Of a stretch of 64,000 nt of DNA, positions 8,650-17,018 are shown piece after piece. Both the position numbers and the translations under genes were made by a program. Each line of letters begins with the position of its first letter. Position 1 is the first letter of the stretch. Below the pieces are notes generated by a model that ran no database searches, was not told where the DNA came from, and saw nothing but the letters and a program-made list of their open reading frames with translations. The stretch is from UBA5614 sp034678545 (GTDB lineage: Bacteria > Cloacimonadota > Cloacimonadia > Cloacimonadales > Cloacimonadaceae), in assembly GCA_034678545.1 (NCBI GenBank), contig JAXDBS010000029.1:1-64000 (forward strand), written 5' to 3'.

Positions 8650-10514
8650 TTTTTCTCCGGTATTCTGTTCAGGGCGTCGGTGATGTCGCCTTTGGACAGC
8701 AGTTCGTTAAAGATTAGGGGCGGCTGGTCCACTGTGTACAAAGCGTTGAAGGGTACGCCGGCCCGGCCGTGCATTTTGATCCAGGCCAGCAGGGCGGGAT
8801 CCTCCTTAGTGAAATCACCCCGCAGCAACAGCACGTTTTTCGCGGCAAACTCACCCATCACCGCCTGTTTGAACAGGACATTCTTTTCGTTGCTCTTGCA
8901 GTTCTTGCACCATTCCGCGCCGATATCCAGGAAGACGGGCCGGCCCTGGGACAGCGCACCGTTCAGCAGTTCCTCGCTGAAGACATACCAGCCCTCCGGC
9001 GCATGCGGCGAGGGTACCAGACCTTCCGCGGAAGCATGTGACGCCGTCTCCGGTTGGGCATGATATGGCAGATAGGCAAAGCCTGCCGCCACGATCAGAG
9101 CCACCGGCAGCAGGGTGAACACCCATTGCGTTATCCGGCTGTTTTCATATCTGACAAAGCGGCCGTAGAGCCAGATGGCAAAGCCCAGGATGAACAGGAA
9201 CCAGAGCACCCGCAGAAAATAATCGGGATCGGTCAGCGCCAACAAAGTCTTGAGCTGCGTGTAAACGATCCAGAGCAGGACAAAGCCCATCACCTGCTTG
9301 AAGATGACCATCCAGTCTCCCGGCTTGGGGATGAATTTCAGGGCACCCTTGAAGAAGCCGATGATGATGAAGGGAGAGGCAAAGCCCAAGCCGATGACCA
9401 GGAAAAAGATCAGCAGCAGCAAAGGCGGCAGCTGCAGGGCATACGGTAAAGCCAAGCCCAGAAAGGGCCCGGTGCAGGAGATCGCCATCAGGAAGGCAAA
9501 AACCCCGCCAAAGAAGGAGCCGCCGTAACCGCTTTTGGAGGTGGCCTGCGAGACCTGGCTCATGGCTGGGGGATTGATCTCAAAGATGCCCAGCAAAGAA
9601 AGGGCGAACGTGAAAACAATGCACATCAGGGCAATGACGAAGCCCGGATTCTGGTTCTGCAATCCCCAGCCGACAGATTCGCCCGCCTGCTGCAGGATTA
9701 TGAAAATCACTGCCATGACGGCAAAGGAAACCAGCACGCCGAAGGTGTACACGAAGACATGGGTCAGGACCTTGCTGTCGTCCGTCTTGGCCTGATTGAT
9801 GATTTTCATGACACGGATCGGCAGGATGGGCAACACGCAGGGCGTGATATTCAGGACAAGACCGCCCAGCAGAGCCAGCAGCAGGTATTTCCAAACGTCG
9901 CCGGGGATCCGCTTCTGCTGAGCTGGCAGGGCTTCCTCTTTCGCGGACTGAGTGTCCTGCAGGTCCGTCAGGGAATCGGTTGTTTTCTCTGGGGTCAGGG
10001 GAACAGGCTGCTCGTTTTGCACGGTCTGCTGTTCGTTCCCGGCCTGCTCTGTGCTTGTTGCTGCGGGTGGCATCACCTGCAGGTAAAGGGTCCTACTCAC
10101 GACCTCGGGCATCTCGCACTGGCCAGTGTCAAAGCAAGTGTTATAACCCATTTCCGCCTGCACAACAACGCGCGAAACGGCCTGACCGGAGCTGACCTTG
10201 AAGGGAAGGGTCAGGACCACCTTGCCGGCATAGATCCATTCGTTGCCCTCCTCCACCGTGACCGGCTCAGGATAAATGGTCTGCCCGAAACTCAGGCCCG
10301 TTCCCGTAGCTTTCAGATAAAAGTATTCGTTGTCTCCTGGGAAATAGGATTGGTGCATCCCCTGCGGGATGGTCATGACCGCTTTGACTGCGCCGCTTCC
10401 GCCCGGCTGCAGCGCGTCCGGCGTGATGATTATCTGCACTTCAGCCTTGGCGCTCAATCCCGCAACTGCCGACAGGATCAGCAGAATGAGGCAAAATCCG
10501 ATTTTAACTTTCAC
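8646..10514 (-). CDS. dsbD: Thiol:disulfide interchange protein DsbD
   Basis: A 622-residue protein with the three-part DsbD layout. A signal peptide leads into a periplasmic N-terminal domain (about 22-150, with Cys pair TCFDTGQCEMP). After a low-complexity linker come about eight membrane helices containing the redox Cys of NITPCVLPILP and SCTGPFLG. The C-terminal periplasmic thioredoxin domain has WCKNC (Cys536 and Cys539). DsbD carries electrons from cytoplasmic thioredoxin across the inner membrane to periplasmic partners, here most likely the TlpA-type protein and the Omp28-like proteins of the same operon. The start is GTG at 10514, preceded by AGAGGA. This is the first gene of the redox operon. 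Confidence 0.95.
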   Translation of the reverse strand: MKVKIGFCLILLILSAVAGLSAKAEVQIIITPDALQPGGSGAVKAVMTIPQGMHQSYFPGDNEYFYLKATGTGLSFGQTIYPEPVTVEEGNEWIYAGKVVLTLPFKVSSGQAVSRVVVQAEMGYNTCFDTGQCEMPEVVSRTLYLQVMPPAATSTEQAGNEQQTVQNEQPVPLTPEKTTDSLTDLQDTQSAKEEALPAQQKRIPGDVWKYLLLALLGGLVLNITPCVLPILPIRVMKIINQAKTDDSKVLTHVFVYTFGVLVSFAVMAVIFIILQQAGESVGWGLQNQNPGFVIALMCIVFTFALSLLGIFEINPPAMSQVSQATSKSGYGGSFFGGVFAFLMAISCTGPFLGLALPYALQLPPLLLLIFFLVIGLGFASPFIIIGFFKGALKFIPKPGDWMVIFKQVMGFVLLWIVYTQLKTLLALTDPDYFLRVLWFLFILGFAIWLYGRFVRYENSRITQWVFTLLPVALIVAAGFAYLPYHAQPETASHASAEGLVPSPHAPEGWYVFSEELLNGALSQGRPVFLDIGAEWCKNCKSNEKNVLFKQAVMGEFAAKNVLLLRGDFTKEDPALLAWIKMHGRAGVPFNALYTVDQPPLIFNELLSKGDITDALNRIPEKK

Positions 10515-10742
10515 TAATCCATCCTCTGTTTATTCACATAATCACTTAAACACCAATTGTCGCATAAAAATATGCAGGATTTATTCCATAAAATCGGGCT
10601 GCCCGTATCTCCCCTGCCTTACATCCCTTCAGCCAGCCTGAAATCGCCGGTAATCCACGCGGCATCCACCTTGGCTGAGTCAGCGTGGACACCGGGAGGA
10701 TCCCAAGTTGCATCAAAGGCAGGCCAAAGGTCGCAGGCATGC
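10515..10742. other. Intergenic region upstream of dsbD
   Basis: This 228-base stretch separates the DMT transporter stop from the dsbD start; both genes are on the minus strand. Short open frames here have no ribosome binding site and no recognisable motif. It presumably holds the promoter of the redox operon, but I see no convincing -35/-10 pair. Confidence 0.4.
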
Positions 10743-11645
10743 TCAGTCGTAAGGGATAAAGGCGTTTTTAATGTCCCGGGACTGGGAGACAACCAGGCCG
10801 GCAATGACGAGAAGGATGCCGGCCACCGTCCTGAGGGTGGGCCTGTCCCCCAGGATGAAAAAAGCCAGAAAGGCCGTCAGCACCGGGATGAGATTGGCGA
10901 ACAGGTTGGACCTGATCACGCCTAGCTCGCGGATCACTCCAGTATAGAGGGCAAAAGCTCCGACCGAGGCAAACAGGGACATGGCGGCGATGATGCCCAG
11001 CCCGCGGATGGAATGCTGCATGGTGAAGAAATGCCCGGCATCGCGCAGCAGGAAGACCGGCAGGAAATAGAGCATGCCGAACAGGCTTTGCCAGCTGACA
11101 ATGGTCAGGGTCTGGTATTTTAGAGTAAGGCGCTTGACCGTGATGGCATAGCCCATGCCGCCGAACACGGCCAGAAACATCAAAGCCACCCCCCTGACGG
11201 TGGACCTGATCTCTCCCCCCTCCAGAGCCAGCAGGGCCACACCAGCAAAGGAAACCAGCAGACCCACAAACAGCCACAGGGTCACTTTTTCCTTGAGAAC
11301 CAGCCAGGCCGCCAGCACCGCGAACAGGGGAATGGTGGCAATGATCAGCGAGCCCAGGGTGGATGAGACATACTGCAGCCCGTTCGCTTCGCCCATGAAG
11401 TAAAGGAATGGCTCGAAGAAAGCCATCAGCATAAAAGCTCCGATATCCTGCCGGCGCGGCTGCTCGGCATGCCTGGCGGCGGCGGCGAACAGGAACAGCA
11501 GGGCGCTGGCAAGCAGCAGCCTCAAGAACACGATCTCCACCGGCCTGTAGCCTGCCTCAAAAGCAAGCTTGATCCAGACAAAGGTCAAAGCCCAGAAGGT
11601 CATGGCCAGGACCGCTTTCAGATAGGCAAGCTGTGAGCTTTTCAC
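10743..11645 (-). CDS. EamA/DMT-superfamily transporter
   Basis: An integral membrane protein of about 300 residues with ten predicted helices arranged as two EamA repeats. The first contains AMTFWALTFVWIKLAFE and the EPFLYFMGE motif, the second GMGYAITVKRL and ALYTGVIRELG. Drug/metabolite transporters export metabolites or amino acids; the substrate cannot be predicted. Several starts are possible: GTG at 11645 has AAGG five bases upstream and begins just before the first helix, while the longer TTG start at 11669 lacks a binding site. The gene lies 40 bases or less after dtd and may be the last gene of the mre-rodA operon. Confidence 0.88.
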   Translation of the reverse strand: MKSSQLAYLKAVLAMTFWALTFVWIKLAFEAGYRPVEIVFLRLLLASALLFLFAAAARHAEQPRRQDIGAFMLMAFFEPFLYFMGEANGLQYVSSTLGSLIIATIPLFAVLAAWLVLKEKVTLWLFVGLLVSFAGVALLALEGGEIRSTVRGVALMFLAVFGGMGYAITVKRLTLKYQTLTIVSWQSLFGMLYFLPVFLLRDAGHFFTMQHSIRGLGIIAAMSLFASVGAFALYTGVIRELGVIRSNLFANLIPVLTAFLAFFILGDRPTLRTVAGILLVIAGLVVSQSRDIKNAFIPYD

Positions 11646-11684
11646 ATGCACCTTAACGCTTGCCTGCAAGTCCGCTGGCCAAGG

Positions 11685-12131
11685 TCACAGCTGATCCGAA
11701 TCCAGCATGATAGTGACCGGGCCATCGTTGACGAGGCTCACCTGCATATAGGCGGAGAAGCGTCCTGTCCGCACCTTCAGACCCGTGCACCGCAACTCTT
11801 CCACAAAAGAATCATAGAGGATTTCCGCCTGCTTCGGTTCCAAAGCGGAAATGAAATCCGGCCTTCTGCCGCGGCGGCAGTCAGCATACAAAGTGAATTG
11901 GGAGATGACCAGGAGTTCAGCCTGAACCTCCAGGGCAGACAGGTTCATCTTGCCGGCGGCGTCCTCGAAGATGCGCAGCTCCGCCAGTTTTCTGGCCAGC
12001 TTGGGGATGGGGGCTGCGGTGTCGTTGTTTCCAAAGCCGAGTAAAACGACCAAACCTTTACCGATGGAGGCGCAGGTCTCGCCCTCGATGGCCACGTTGG
12101 CTCGGGCAGCTCTCTGGATCAGCAAACGCAT
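11685..12131 (-). CDS. dtd: D-aminoacyl-tRNA deacylase
   Basis: A full-length 148-residue Dtd protein. Conserved elements are all present: the N-terminal MRLLIQRAARANV, the GKGLVVLLGF strand, the catalytic-pocket SQFTLYADCRRGRRPDF motif, and the C-terminal NDGPVTIMLD (the cross-subunit Gly-Pro motif). The homodimeric cytoplasmic enzyme hydrolyses D-aminoacyl-tRNA (and Gly-tRNA-Ala) so that D-amino acids do not enter proteins. It lies 12 bases downstream of the lipoprotein gene at the end of the cell-shape operon. The ribosome binding site is weak, so translation may depend on coupling. Confidence 0.96.
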   Translation of the reverse strand: MRLLIQRAARANVAIEGETCASIGKGLVVLLGFGNNDTAAPIPKLARKLAELRIFEDAAGKMNLSALEVQAELLVISQFTLYADCRRGRRPDFISALEPKQAEILYDSFVEELRCTGLKVRTGRFSAYMQVSLVNDGPVTIMLDSDQL

Positions 12132-12143
12132 CTGAAACAGTGA

Positions 12144-12740
12144 TTATTCGCGCGTGAACTGGTGGACCAGATAGCAGCCGGTGTCATCTATCCAGTAGGT
12201 GTTATCCTCGTCCCTGGGGACCAGGATTGCCAGGCGTGCAAAGGTAACGGGGTTCTTCAGAAAGCCTACGCTGAGCGTGCCCTGCTTCCAGTCCTGCTTC
12301 GCCTTGATCCGGGTGCTGAATTCGTTCAGTTTCACCCCCGCTGCATCGTAAGCCCAGAAATGGACCTTGGCGGCCTTCTGCATCGGTTTGGCAGACCGGA
12401 TGGAGCATTTAACGAAGTAACCGCCCGTGAAGTTGATGCCAAAGGGTTCGGAGAGCAGATAGAGATTGCTGCCGCTTCTGTGGATCTTCAGCGAATGCCG
12501 GCCGGAAAGGGTCACCCCTTTGTCCAGGGTTGCAAACCGGGACTTGACTGTATCTTTGCTGATCACGTGCCACCTGGCGGGAAAAGTGGAATCCGCCAGG
12601 TCTGAAGCCTCAAAATCGGGATTGGGGATCAGGTTGGGAACGTTCTTGTTGTCCGGCTCGCGGAAAAACAAAGTTGAGCCGGTAAAGCAACCGGTCAGCA
12701 GCAGGCAGCCGGCCAGCAGAAAAGCGTATATGAATCTCAT
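12144..12740 (-). CDS. Lipoprotein with a CBM-like beta-sandwich
   Basis: A 198-residue lipoprotein. The signal peptide ends in LLTGC (Cys18). The sequence NLIPNPDFEASDL followed by a beta-rich body with GRHSLKIHRSG and a closing YWIDDTGCYLV is characteristic of galactose-binding-like / carbohydrate-binding-module folds. The ATG overlaps the rodA stop as ATGA, so it is co-translated with the elongation machinery. A role in binding peptidoglycan or an envelope glycan is plausible from that position but is only an inference. Confidence 0.75.
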   Translation of the reverse strand: MRFIYAFLLAGCLLLTGCFTGSTLFFREPDNKNVPNLIPNPDFEASDLADSTFPARWHVISKDTVKSRFATLDKGVTLSGRHSLKIHRSGSNLYLLSEPFGINFTGGYFVKCSIRSAKPMQKAAKVHFWAYDAAGVKLNEFSTRIKAKQDWKQGTLSVGFLKNPVTFARLAILVPRDEDNTYWIDDTGCYLVHQFTRE

Positions 12741-13954
12741 TTGATAAATCCCCTTTCATTCAAGTATTTCAGAACGATCCCCAGACCAAGCCCATTGATC
12801 AGCAGGTTTGATCCGCCATAACTAATAAAGGGCAGCGGGATTCCAGTGGTGGGCACCAGGCCGATGTTCATCCCGATATTGATGAAAGCCTGAAACACCA
12901 GATATCCGAAAATGCCGGCAGTGGCTATCTTACGCTCCCTGACCCTGATATCCCGGATGGCTGTTATCAGCCTCCAGAAAAACAGGAAAAACGCCAACAA
13001 TAAAACCAGACTGCCAATGAAGCCGAACTCTTCGCCGATCACGGAAAAAATGAAATCGGTGTGATGCTCGGGCAGAAAATTCATGTTTTTCTGGGTCCCT
13101 TCCAGCCAGCCCTTGCCCAACGCGCCGCCGCTGCCGACCGCGATCTTGGCCTGGATGATCTGGTAGCCGGCGCCCAAGGGGTCACGCATGGGGTCCAGAA
13201 AGGTCAGAATCCTGTCCTGCTGATATTCCCTCAAGCCGTTCCAGAATACCGGCATGATGAGCGCTAGAAATAGGTTCAGGATGGATGCCACCACGACCGT
13301 CACCCAGGACAGCCGGAACTTCACCAGCATGATCACAAGCAAAACTGTCCAAAGAACTATGAACACCCAGTGAAACGAAGCAACAATGCTGAGCACGGGG
13401 CTGACCGCCAGCAACAGGTAAAAGGACGGCACCCCGGCTGCGACATACATTACAAACAAACTGAACAGGACCGTCAGGGTCGTGCCGATGTCAGGCTCGA
13501 TAACGATCAGAAGCACAGGCCCGAGCACACACAGAAATCCATAGATCAGCTGACGCATTTCACTCAGATGCGGTTTCGCCAATATTCTGGCCGTAAGCAA
13601 AATAGTCAACAACTTTGCGCTTTCGGAAGGCTGATAGGAGAGGCCCATGAGATTGAACCAGCGGTGCGCCCCCTTGATGGCGGGAGTGAACAGCACCAGC
13701 ACCAGCAGCAGCAGATTGAGCGCATAAAGCGGTACCACAAGCACGTCCAGCACGGGCATGGGCAATCTCAGGATCAGGTAGAGCAGCGCTGCCAACAGGA
13801 CAGAGAAGATCAGCTGCTTCCACCAGTAATTGCTTACTGATATGGCGTCGCCGATCTTGATCGTGGAAGCAGTGAAGATGGCAATGATCCCTAAAATGAT
13901 CAGCAAGCCCAGCATCACGGCCAACATGTAATCAAATTTCTTTTTATTGATCAA
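12737..13954 (-). CDS. rodA: Peptidoglycan glycosyltransferase RodA
   Basis: A SEDS-family polytopic protein of about 405 residues with ten predicted membrane helices. Family landmarks include the GAHRWF motif after helix 3, QPSESAKL, the large periplasmic loop, GWLEGTQKNMNFLPEHHTDFIFSVIGEEFG, and the C-terminal GIPLPFISYGGSNLL. RodA polymerises glycan strands during cell elongation in partnership with PBP2, whose gene is directly upstream. I chose the TTG start at 13954 because AGGAG sits seven bases before it and the frame upstream of it encodes only Arg-rich sequence antisense to no known domain; it overlaps the end of the PBP2 gene by 11 bases. Confidence 0.95.
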   Translation of the reverse strand: MINKKKFDYMLAVMLGLLIILGIIAIFTASTIKIGDAISVSNYWWKQLIFSVLLAALLYLILRLPMPVLDVLVVPLYALNLLLLVLVLFTPAIKGAHRWFNLMGLSYQPSESAKLLTILLTARILAKPHLSEMRQLIYGFLCVLGPVLLIVIEPDIGTTLTVLFSLFVMYVAAGVPSFYLLLAVSPVLSIVASFHWVFIVLWTVLLVIMLVKFRLSWVTVVVASILNLFLALIMPVFWNGLREYQQDRILTFLDPMRDPLGAGYQIIQAKIAVGSGGALGKGWLEGTQKNMNFLPEHHTDFIFSVIGEEFGFIGSLVLLLAFFLFFWRLITAIRDIRVRERKIATAGIFGYLVFQAFINIGMNIGLVPTTGIPLPFISYGGSNLLINGLGLGIVLKYLNERGFIK

Positions 13955-15848
13955 CGGCCGGCTCCTCGATCGGAGTTTCCAGGGGCACCTCGTTCGGATC
14001 CACAACCAGCGGGGGCTCCTGCACTGCTTCCGCTTCCGGAGCGGTCTCACCTTCCTGCAGTTCAGCAGGGGCTTGAACCGGGGCAGTGATCCGCTGGTAG
14101 TTGCCCATGTAAAAGTTCAGGATGCGGGTGGCAATCGGGGCCGAAATGCTGCCTCCGTGCCCGGCGTTCTCCAGAAAGACAGTCACTGCAATCTCTGGCT
14201 TTTCCGTTACAATATAACCGGTGAACCAGGCGTGTGTTGCGCGTCCGAAGACGTTCTCGGCCGATCCGGTCTTGCCGTAGGTCGTGGCGCCTCTCACTTT
14301 GACCCTCGTGGCGGTCCCTCCCGGCTGATTGCACACCGCAAAAAGGCCTCTTTGGATGACTTCCAGATTGAGTTTCGAATAGGGCAGCTGCACTTTCCTG
14401 ACAGGCAGGATCTGATCCCTCTTCAACGCTCCCTGACCCACCGTGGCAGACAGCAGATGCGGCTGGTTCCAGATGCCGCCGTTGGCAATGCCCGCGTAAT
14501 AGGCGCAGATCTGCAGGGGCGTGCACAACACCTCGCCCTGCCCTATGGACAGGTTGACCTTCTGGCCGGTTAGGCTGACCCCTTTGCCGACATGTTCATA
14601 GTACCATTCAGCGTCAGGGAAAAGACCGATCCGCTCATTGGGGAGGTCAACGCCTGTCTTCGTCCCGATCATGCACTGGTGGGCGTAGGCGCAGAAATCA
14701 TCCAGTTTGAGTTTGAGGGAAAGGTCATAAAAGTAAGTGTCGCAGGAAACCTTGAGCGCGTTGATGACATTGCTCCGTCCGTGGCCATAGCTGCTCCAGC
14801 AGCGGAAGAACCTCTGCCCCACCTTCAGGCCTCCGCCGCAGTTGGCCAGCAGCGTGTATTGGTCTATCTTTCCCATCTCCAACCCTGCTCCGGCCGTGAT
14901 CGGCTTGAATACGGAGCCCGGCGGATAAGCGGCGTGGATCACCCGGTCCAGCATGGGGCGCGACACATTGTTGTTGAGGACCTGCCAATCCTTATGGCTG
15001 ATCCGGGTCATGAAGAGGTTGGGATCGTAGCTCGGCTTACTGACATAGGCCAGAATCCCGCCCGTGCGGATGTCCATGACCGCCACTGCGCCCCGCATCC
15101 CTCCCGGGAATACGTTTTCGGCATAATCCTGAATGTCGTTGTCGATCGTCAGTACCAGCCCCAGTCCGTTAACCGGCTGGACGGTGCTTTCCGCCCTGAA
15201 CAGGTTCAGGTTGCGCCCGCGAGAATCGACCTGAACAATCTCCCGCCCGTCCCGGCCTTTGAGCACCACCTCGTAATACTTCTCCAGCCCCGTCTTGCCG
15301 ACCTGGCTGTTAATTGTGTAATCGTCGTTTTTATAGAGCTGATATTCGGCTTCGTTGATGCGCCCCACATAACCCGTGAAATGGTTGGGATAAAGATACT
15401 GGCGCGTGGTCTCGGCCTTGAAGAAGAGTTCGGGAAAATAGTTTAATTTTTCCGACAGCGTGAGAACCTTCTCGTAGGGAATGTTGTCGGCAATCAACAC
15501 ATCTTCATAAGATCGGAACTTGGTCTTCTCGATCAAAGCCCGCAATTCCTTGTCCTCCACTTTGAATTCCGAGGACAGGAAAGCGGACAGTTTAGAATAG
15601 TCCTTGATCTGGCCGGTGATCAGGTACAGGGTGTGGGATGGGATGTTGACCACGACCGGGCGGTACTTGTGGTCATAGATCTCCCCCCGCGTGGCGATGA
15701 TCCGTCGAAGCCTGACGACGTTGTTTTCCGCCACTTCCTTGTAATAGGAACCCTGCACGACCTGCAGGTTGAAGACAGCCACCAGGATCGTCCCCAGCAG
15801 GAAAACGGTGACGGCGAAAAAAAAATGGACGAAAGTGAGTTTAGTCAT
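13944..15848 (-). CDS. mrdA: Penicillin-binding protein 2 (class B transpeptidase)
   Basis: A bitopic class B PBP of 634 residues: one N-terminal membrane anchor (about 5-28), a pedestal/dimerisation domain with the RGEIYD motif, and a transpeptidase domain. The active-site motifs are GSVFK (nucleophile Ser312), SCDTYFYDLS and YGKTGSAEN. The C-terminal 40 residues are Pro/Glu-rich and probably disordered. It cross-links peptidoglycan during lateral growth together with RodA and MreBCD. The ATG at 15848 is preferred over a TTG four codons upstream; it overlaps the mreD stop by eight bases, as is usual in this operon. Confidence 0.96.
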   Translation of the reverse strand: MTKLTFVHFFFAVTVFLLGTILVAVFNLQVVQGSYYKEVAENNVVRLRRIIATRGEIYDHKYRPVVVNIPSHTLYLITGQIKDYSKLSAFLSSEFKVEDKELRALIEKTKFRSYEDVLIADNIPYEKVLTLSEKLNYFPELFFKAETTRQYLYPNHFTGYVGRINEAEYQLYKNDDYTINSQVGKTGLEKYYEVVLKGRDGREIVQVDSRGRNLNLFRAESTVQPVNGLGLVLTIDNDIQDYAENVFPGGMRGAVAVMDIRTGGILAYVSKPSYDPNLFMTRISHKDWQVLNNNVSRPMLDRVIHAAYPPGSVFKPITAGAGLEMGKIDQYTLLANCGGGLKVGQRFFRCWSSYGHGRSNVINALKVSCDTYFYDLSLKLKLDDFCAYAHQCMIGTKTGVDLPNERIGLFPDAEWYYEHVGKGVSLTGQKVNLSIGQGEVLCTPLQICAYYAGIANGGIWNQPHLLSATVGQGALKRDQILPVRKVQLPYSKLNLEVIQRGLFAVCNQPGGTATRVKVRGATTYGKTGSAENVFGRATHAWFTGYIVTEKPEIAVTVFLENAGHGGSISAPIATRILNFYMGNYQRITAPVQAPAELQEGETAPEAEAVQEPPLVVDPNEVPLETPIEEPAVDQ

Positions 15849-16338
15849 GCCTGAAATCAAGCTTCAGATGCGAGATCATGACCAATATGGTAACCAGAAC
15901 CCCGGTGATGACCAGATTGTAGGCCAGCATGCCCAGGAACTTACCGAAAAGAGCTCCGCTAAATCCGTCCTGGAAGCCATACACGACATACATCAACAGG
16001 CTGTAAAGCACTACTATGAGAACAGTCGTCAGCCCCATGGTGACAAAACTGTCCCTTTCCAGAGGACGGTGAAAGCCGTCCGCCACAGTGATCAGGACTA
16101 TCAAGACAGCAGTCTGCAGCCCCAGCAGATATGGCGTGGTCAGGTCCAGGCACAAACCCAGGACGAAGATGATCGGCACCAGCAGGTTGAGCGGCTTTTT
16201 CCACACTTGGTAGATGATCCAGCCCAGGAACAGGTTTGGCACTATGCCGGCTACAGCCAGCCTCGGCATGAACAGCACCTGTACGTAGAGCAGGATGATT
16301 CCGCTCAAGAGGGTGCGGAAGATCAGCCAATAGATCAC
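15841..16338 (-). CDS. mreD: Rod shape-determining protein MreD
   Basis: A 165-residue membrane protein with five or six predicted helices, weakly conserved in sequence as is normal for MreD, but fixed by its position between mreC and the PBP2 gene. The start is GTG and overlaps the stop of the preceding CofE-like gene as GTGA. A conserved FVLGLCLDLTTPYLLGLQ segment matches the family's G-x-x-x-D-x-x-x-x-x-x-G-x pattern. MreD anchors the MreB/MreC elongation complex in the inner membrane. Confidence 0.9.
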   Translation of the reverse strand: MIYWLIFRTLLSGIILLYVQVLFMPRLAVAGIVPNLFLGWIIYQVWKKPLNLLVPIIFVLGLCLDLTTPYLLGLQTAVLIVLITVADGFHRPLERDSFVTMGLTTVLIVVLYSLLMYVVYGFQDGFSGALFGKFLGMLAYNLVITGVLVTILVMISHLKLDFRHD

Positions 16339-17018
16339 TTAACTCTCCGGATGATGCAGAGCGGCGTAAGTTCGTCGCCCTGGCCCTGGGGATTGTCTTT
16401 GAGCACGGCTTCCATGAACTGCCGGGAAAGCTCCCGGCTGCCTCCGATCATCCAGCAGCCTCCGATATCGTTGATATCCATAATAGCAACAGGATAGCCT
16501 GTTCCTTCGGCAATCCGCTGCGCTTCCCGCTCCGGATGCAGGGGACCCTTGATCACAGTCTCGTTATAGGGCGGCACTGGAGAAGTCCCGGAAGCGTCTA
16601 TCAGGGCCGCCTGCTTGCCTGCCACCCGGTAAAACAGCCCCTTGATACCTAACAGTTTGCCCGCAGCTCCGATCAGCGCGGCCAGCAAAATGCGCGGTCC
16701 TCCGCATTCATCTATGGCGCACTGCATGCTGGAAGATGACCGCAGTCCGATGCCGTAAGGGACTTTGGCCACGAAGCGCCACAATAGTTTGGCCAGGGGG
16801 CCGATCTTTAGTTCGGCGACAGGCACGGCACGGCCTTGAGTAATGGCCAGAGGACTCTCGCTTACGGACAGGATATCCCCTTCCCGCATCAGGGGCAGGG
16901 CGTATTCTTTCGCGATGGCAAGCATGTCATCATCGCCGCTCAGGATGCGGGTCTTGACCGGCAGCCGCTCAAAGCGGATCCCCCCGACTTCAATCCACGG
17001 ACTGCGTTGTGTCTTCAA
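16335..17018 (-). CDS. CofE-like (F420-0:L-glutamate ligase family) protein
   Basis: A 227-residue cytoplasmic protein matching the F420 ligase fold: SVSESPLAITQGRAVPV near residue 50, then VPYGIGLRSSSSMQCAIDECG, then FYRVAGKQAALID, and AIMDINDIGG towards the end. CofE adds glutamate to coenzyme F420, but homologues occur in bacteria without F420 and their substrates are unknown. I see no other F420 genes here. The gene sits inside the elongation operon: its TTG start (binding site GGAG seven bases upstream) overlaps the end of mreC by 29 bases, and its stop overlaps the mreD start. That packing suggests a role linked to cell-wall growth, for instance an amide ligation, but this is speculation. 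Confidence 0.75.
   Translation of the reverse strand: MKTQRSPWIEVGGIRFERLPVKTRILSGDDDMLAIAKEYALPLMREGDILSVSESPLAITQGRAVPVAELKIGPLAKLLWRFVAKVPYGIGLRSSSSMQCAIDECGGPRILLAALIGAAGKLLGIKGLFYRVAGKQAALIDASGTSPVPPYNETVIKGPLHPEREAQRIAEGTGYPVAIMDINDIGGCWMIGGSRELSRQFMEAVLKDNPQGQGDELTPLCIIRRVK

Noticed and set aside
10546..10804. Short minus-strand frames between the DMT transporter and dsbD
   Set aside because: They overlap each other and the end of the transporter gene, have no ribosome binding site and no recognisable motif.
14592..15446. A 284-codon plus-strand frame
   Set aside because: It is antisense to the PBP2 gene, whose motifs are complete; the frame has no independent support.
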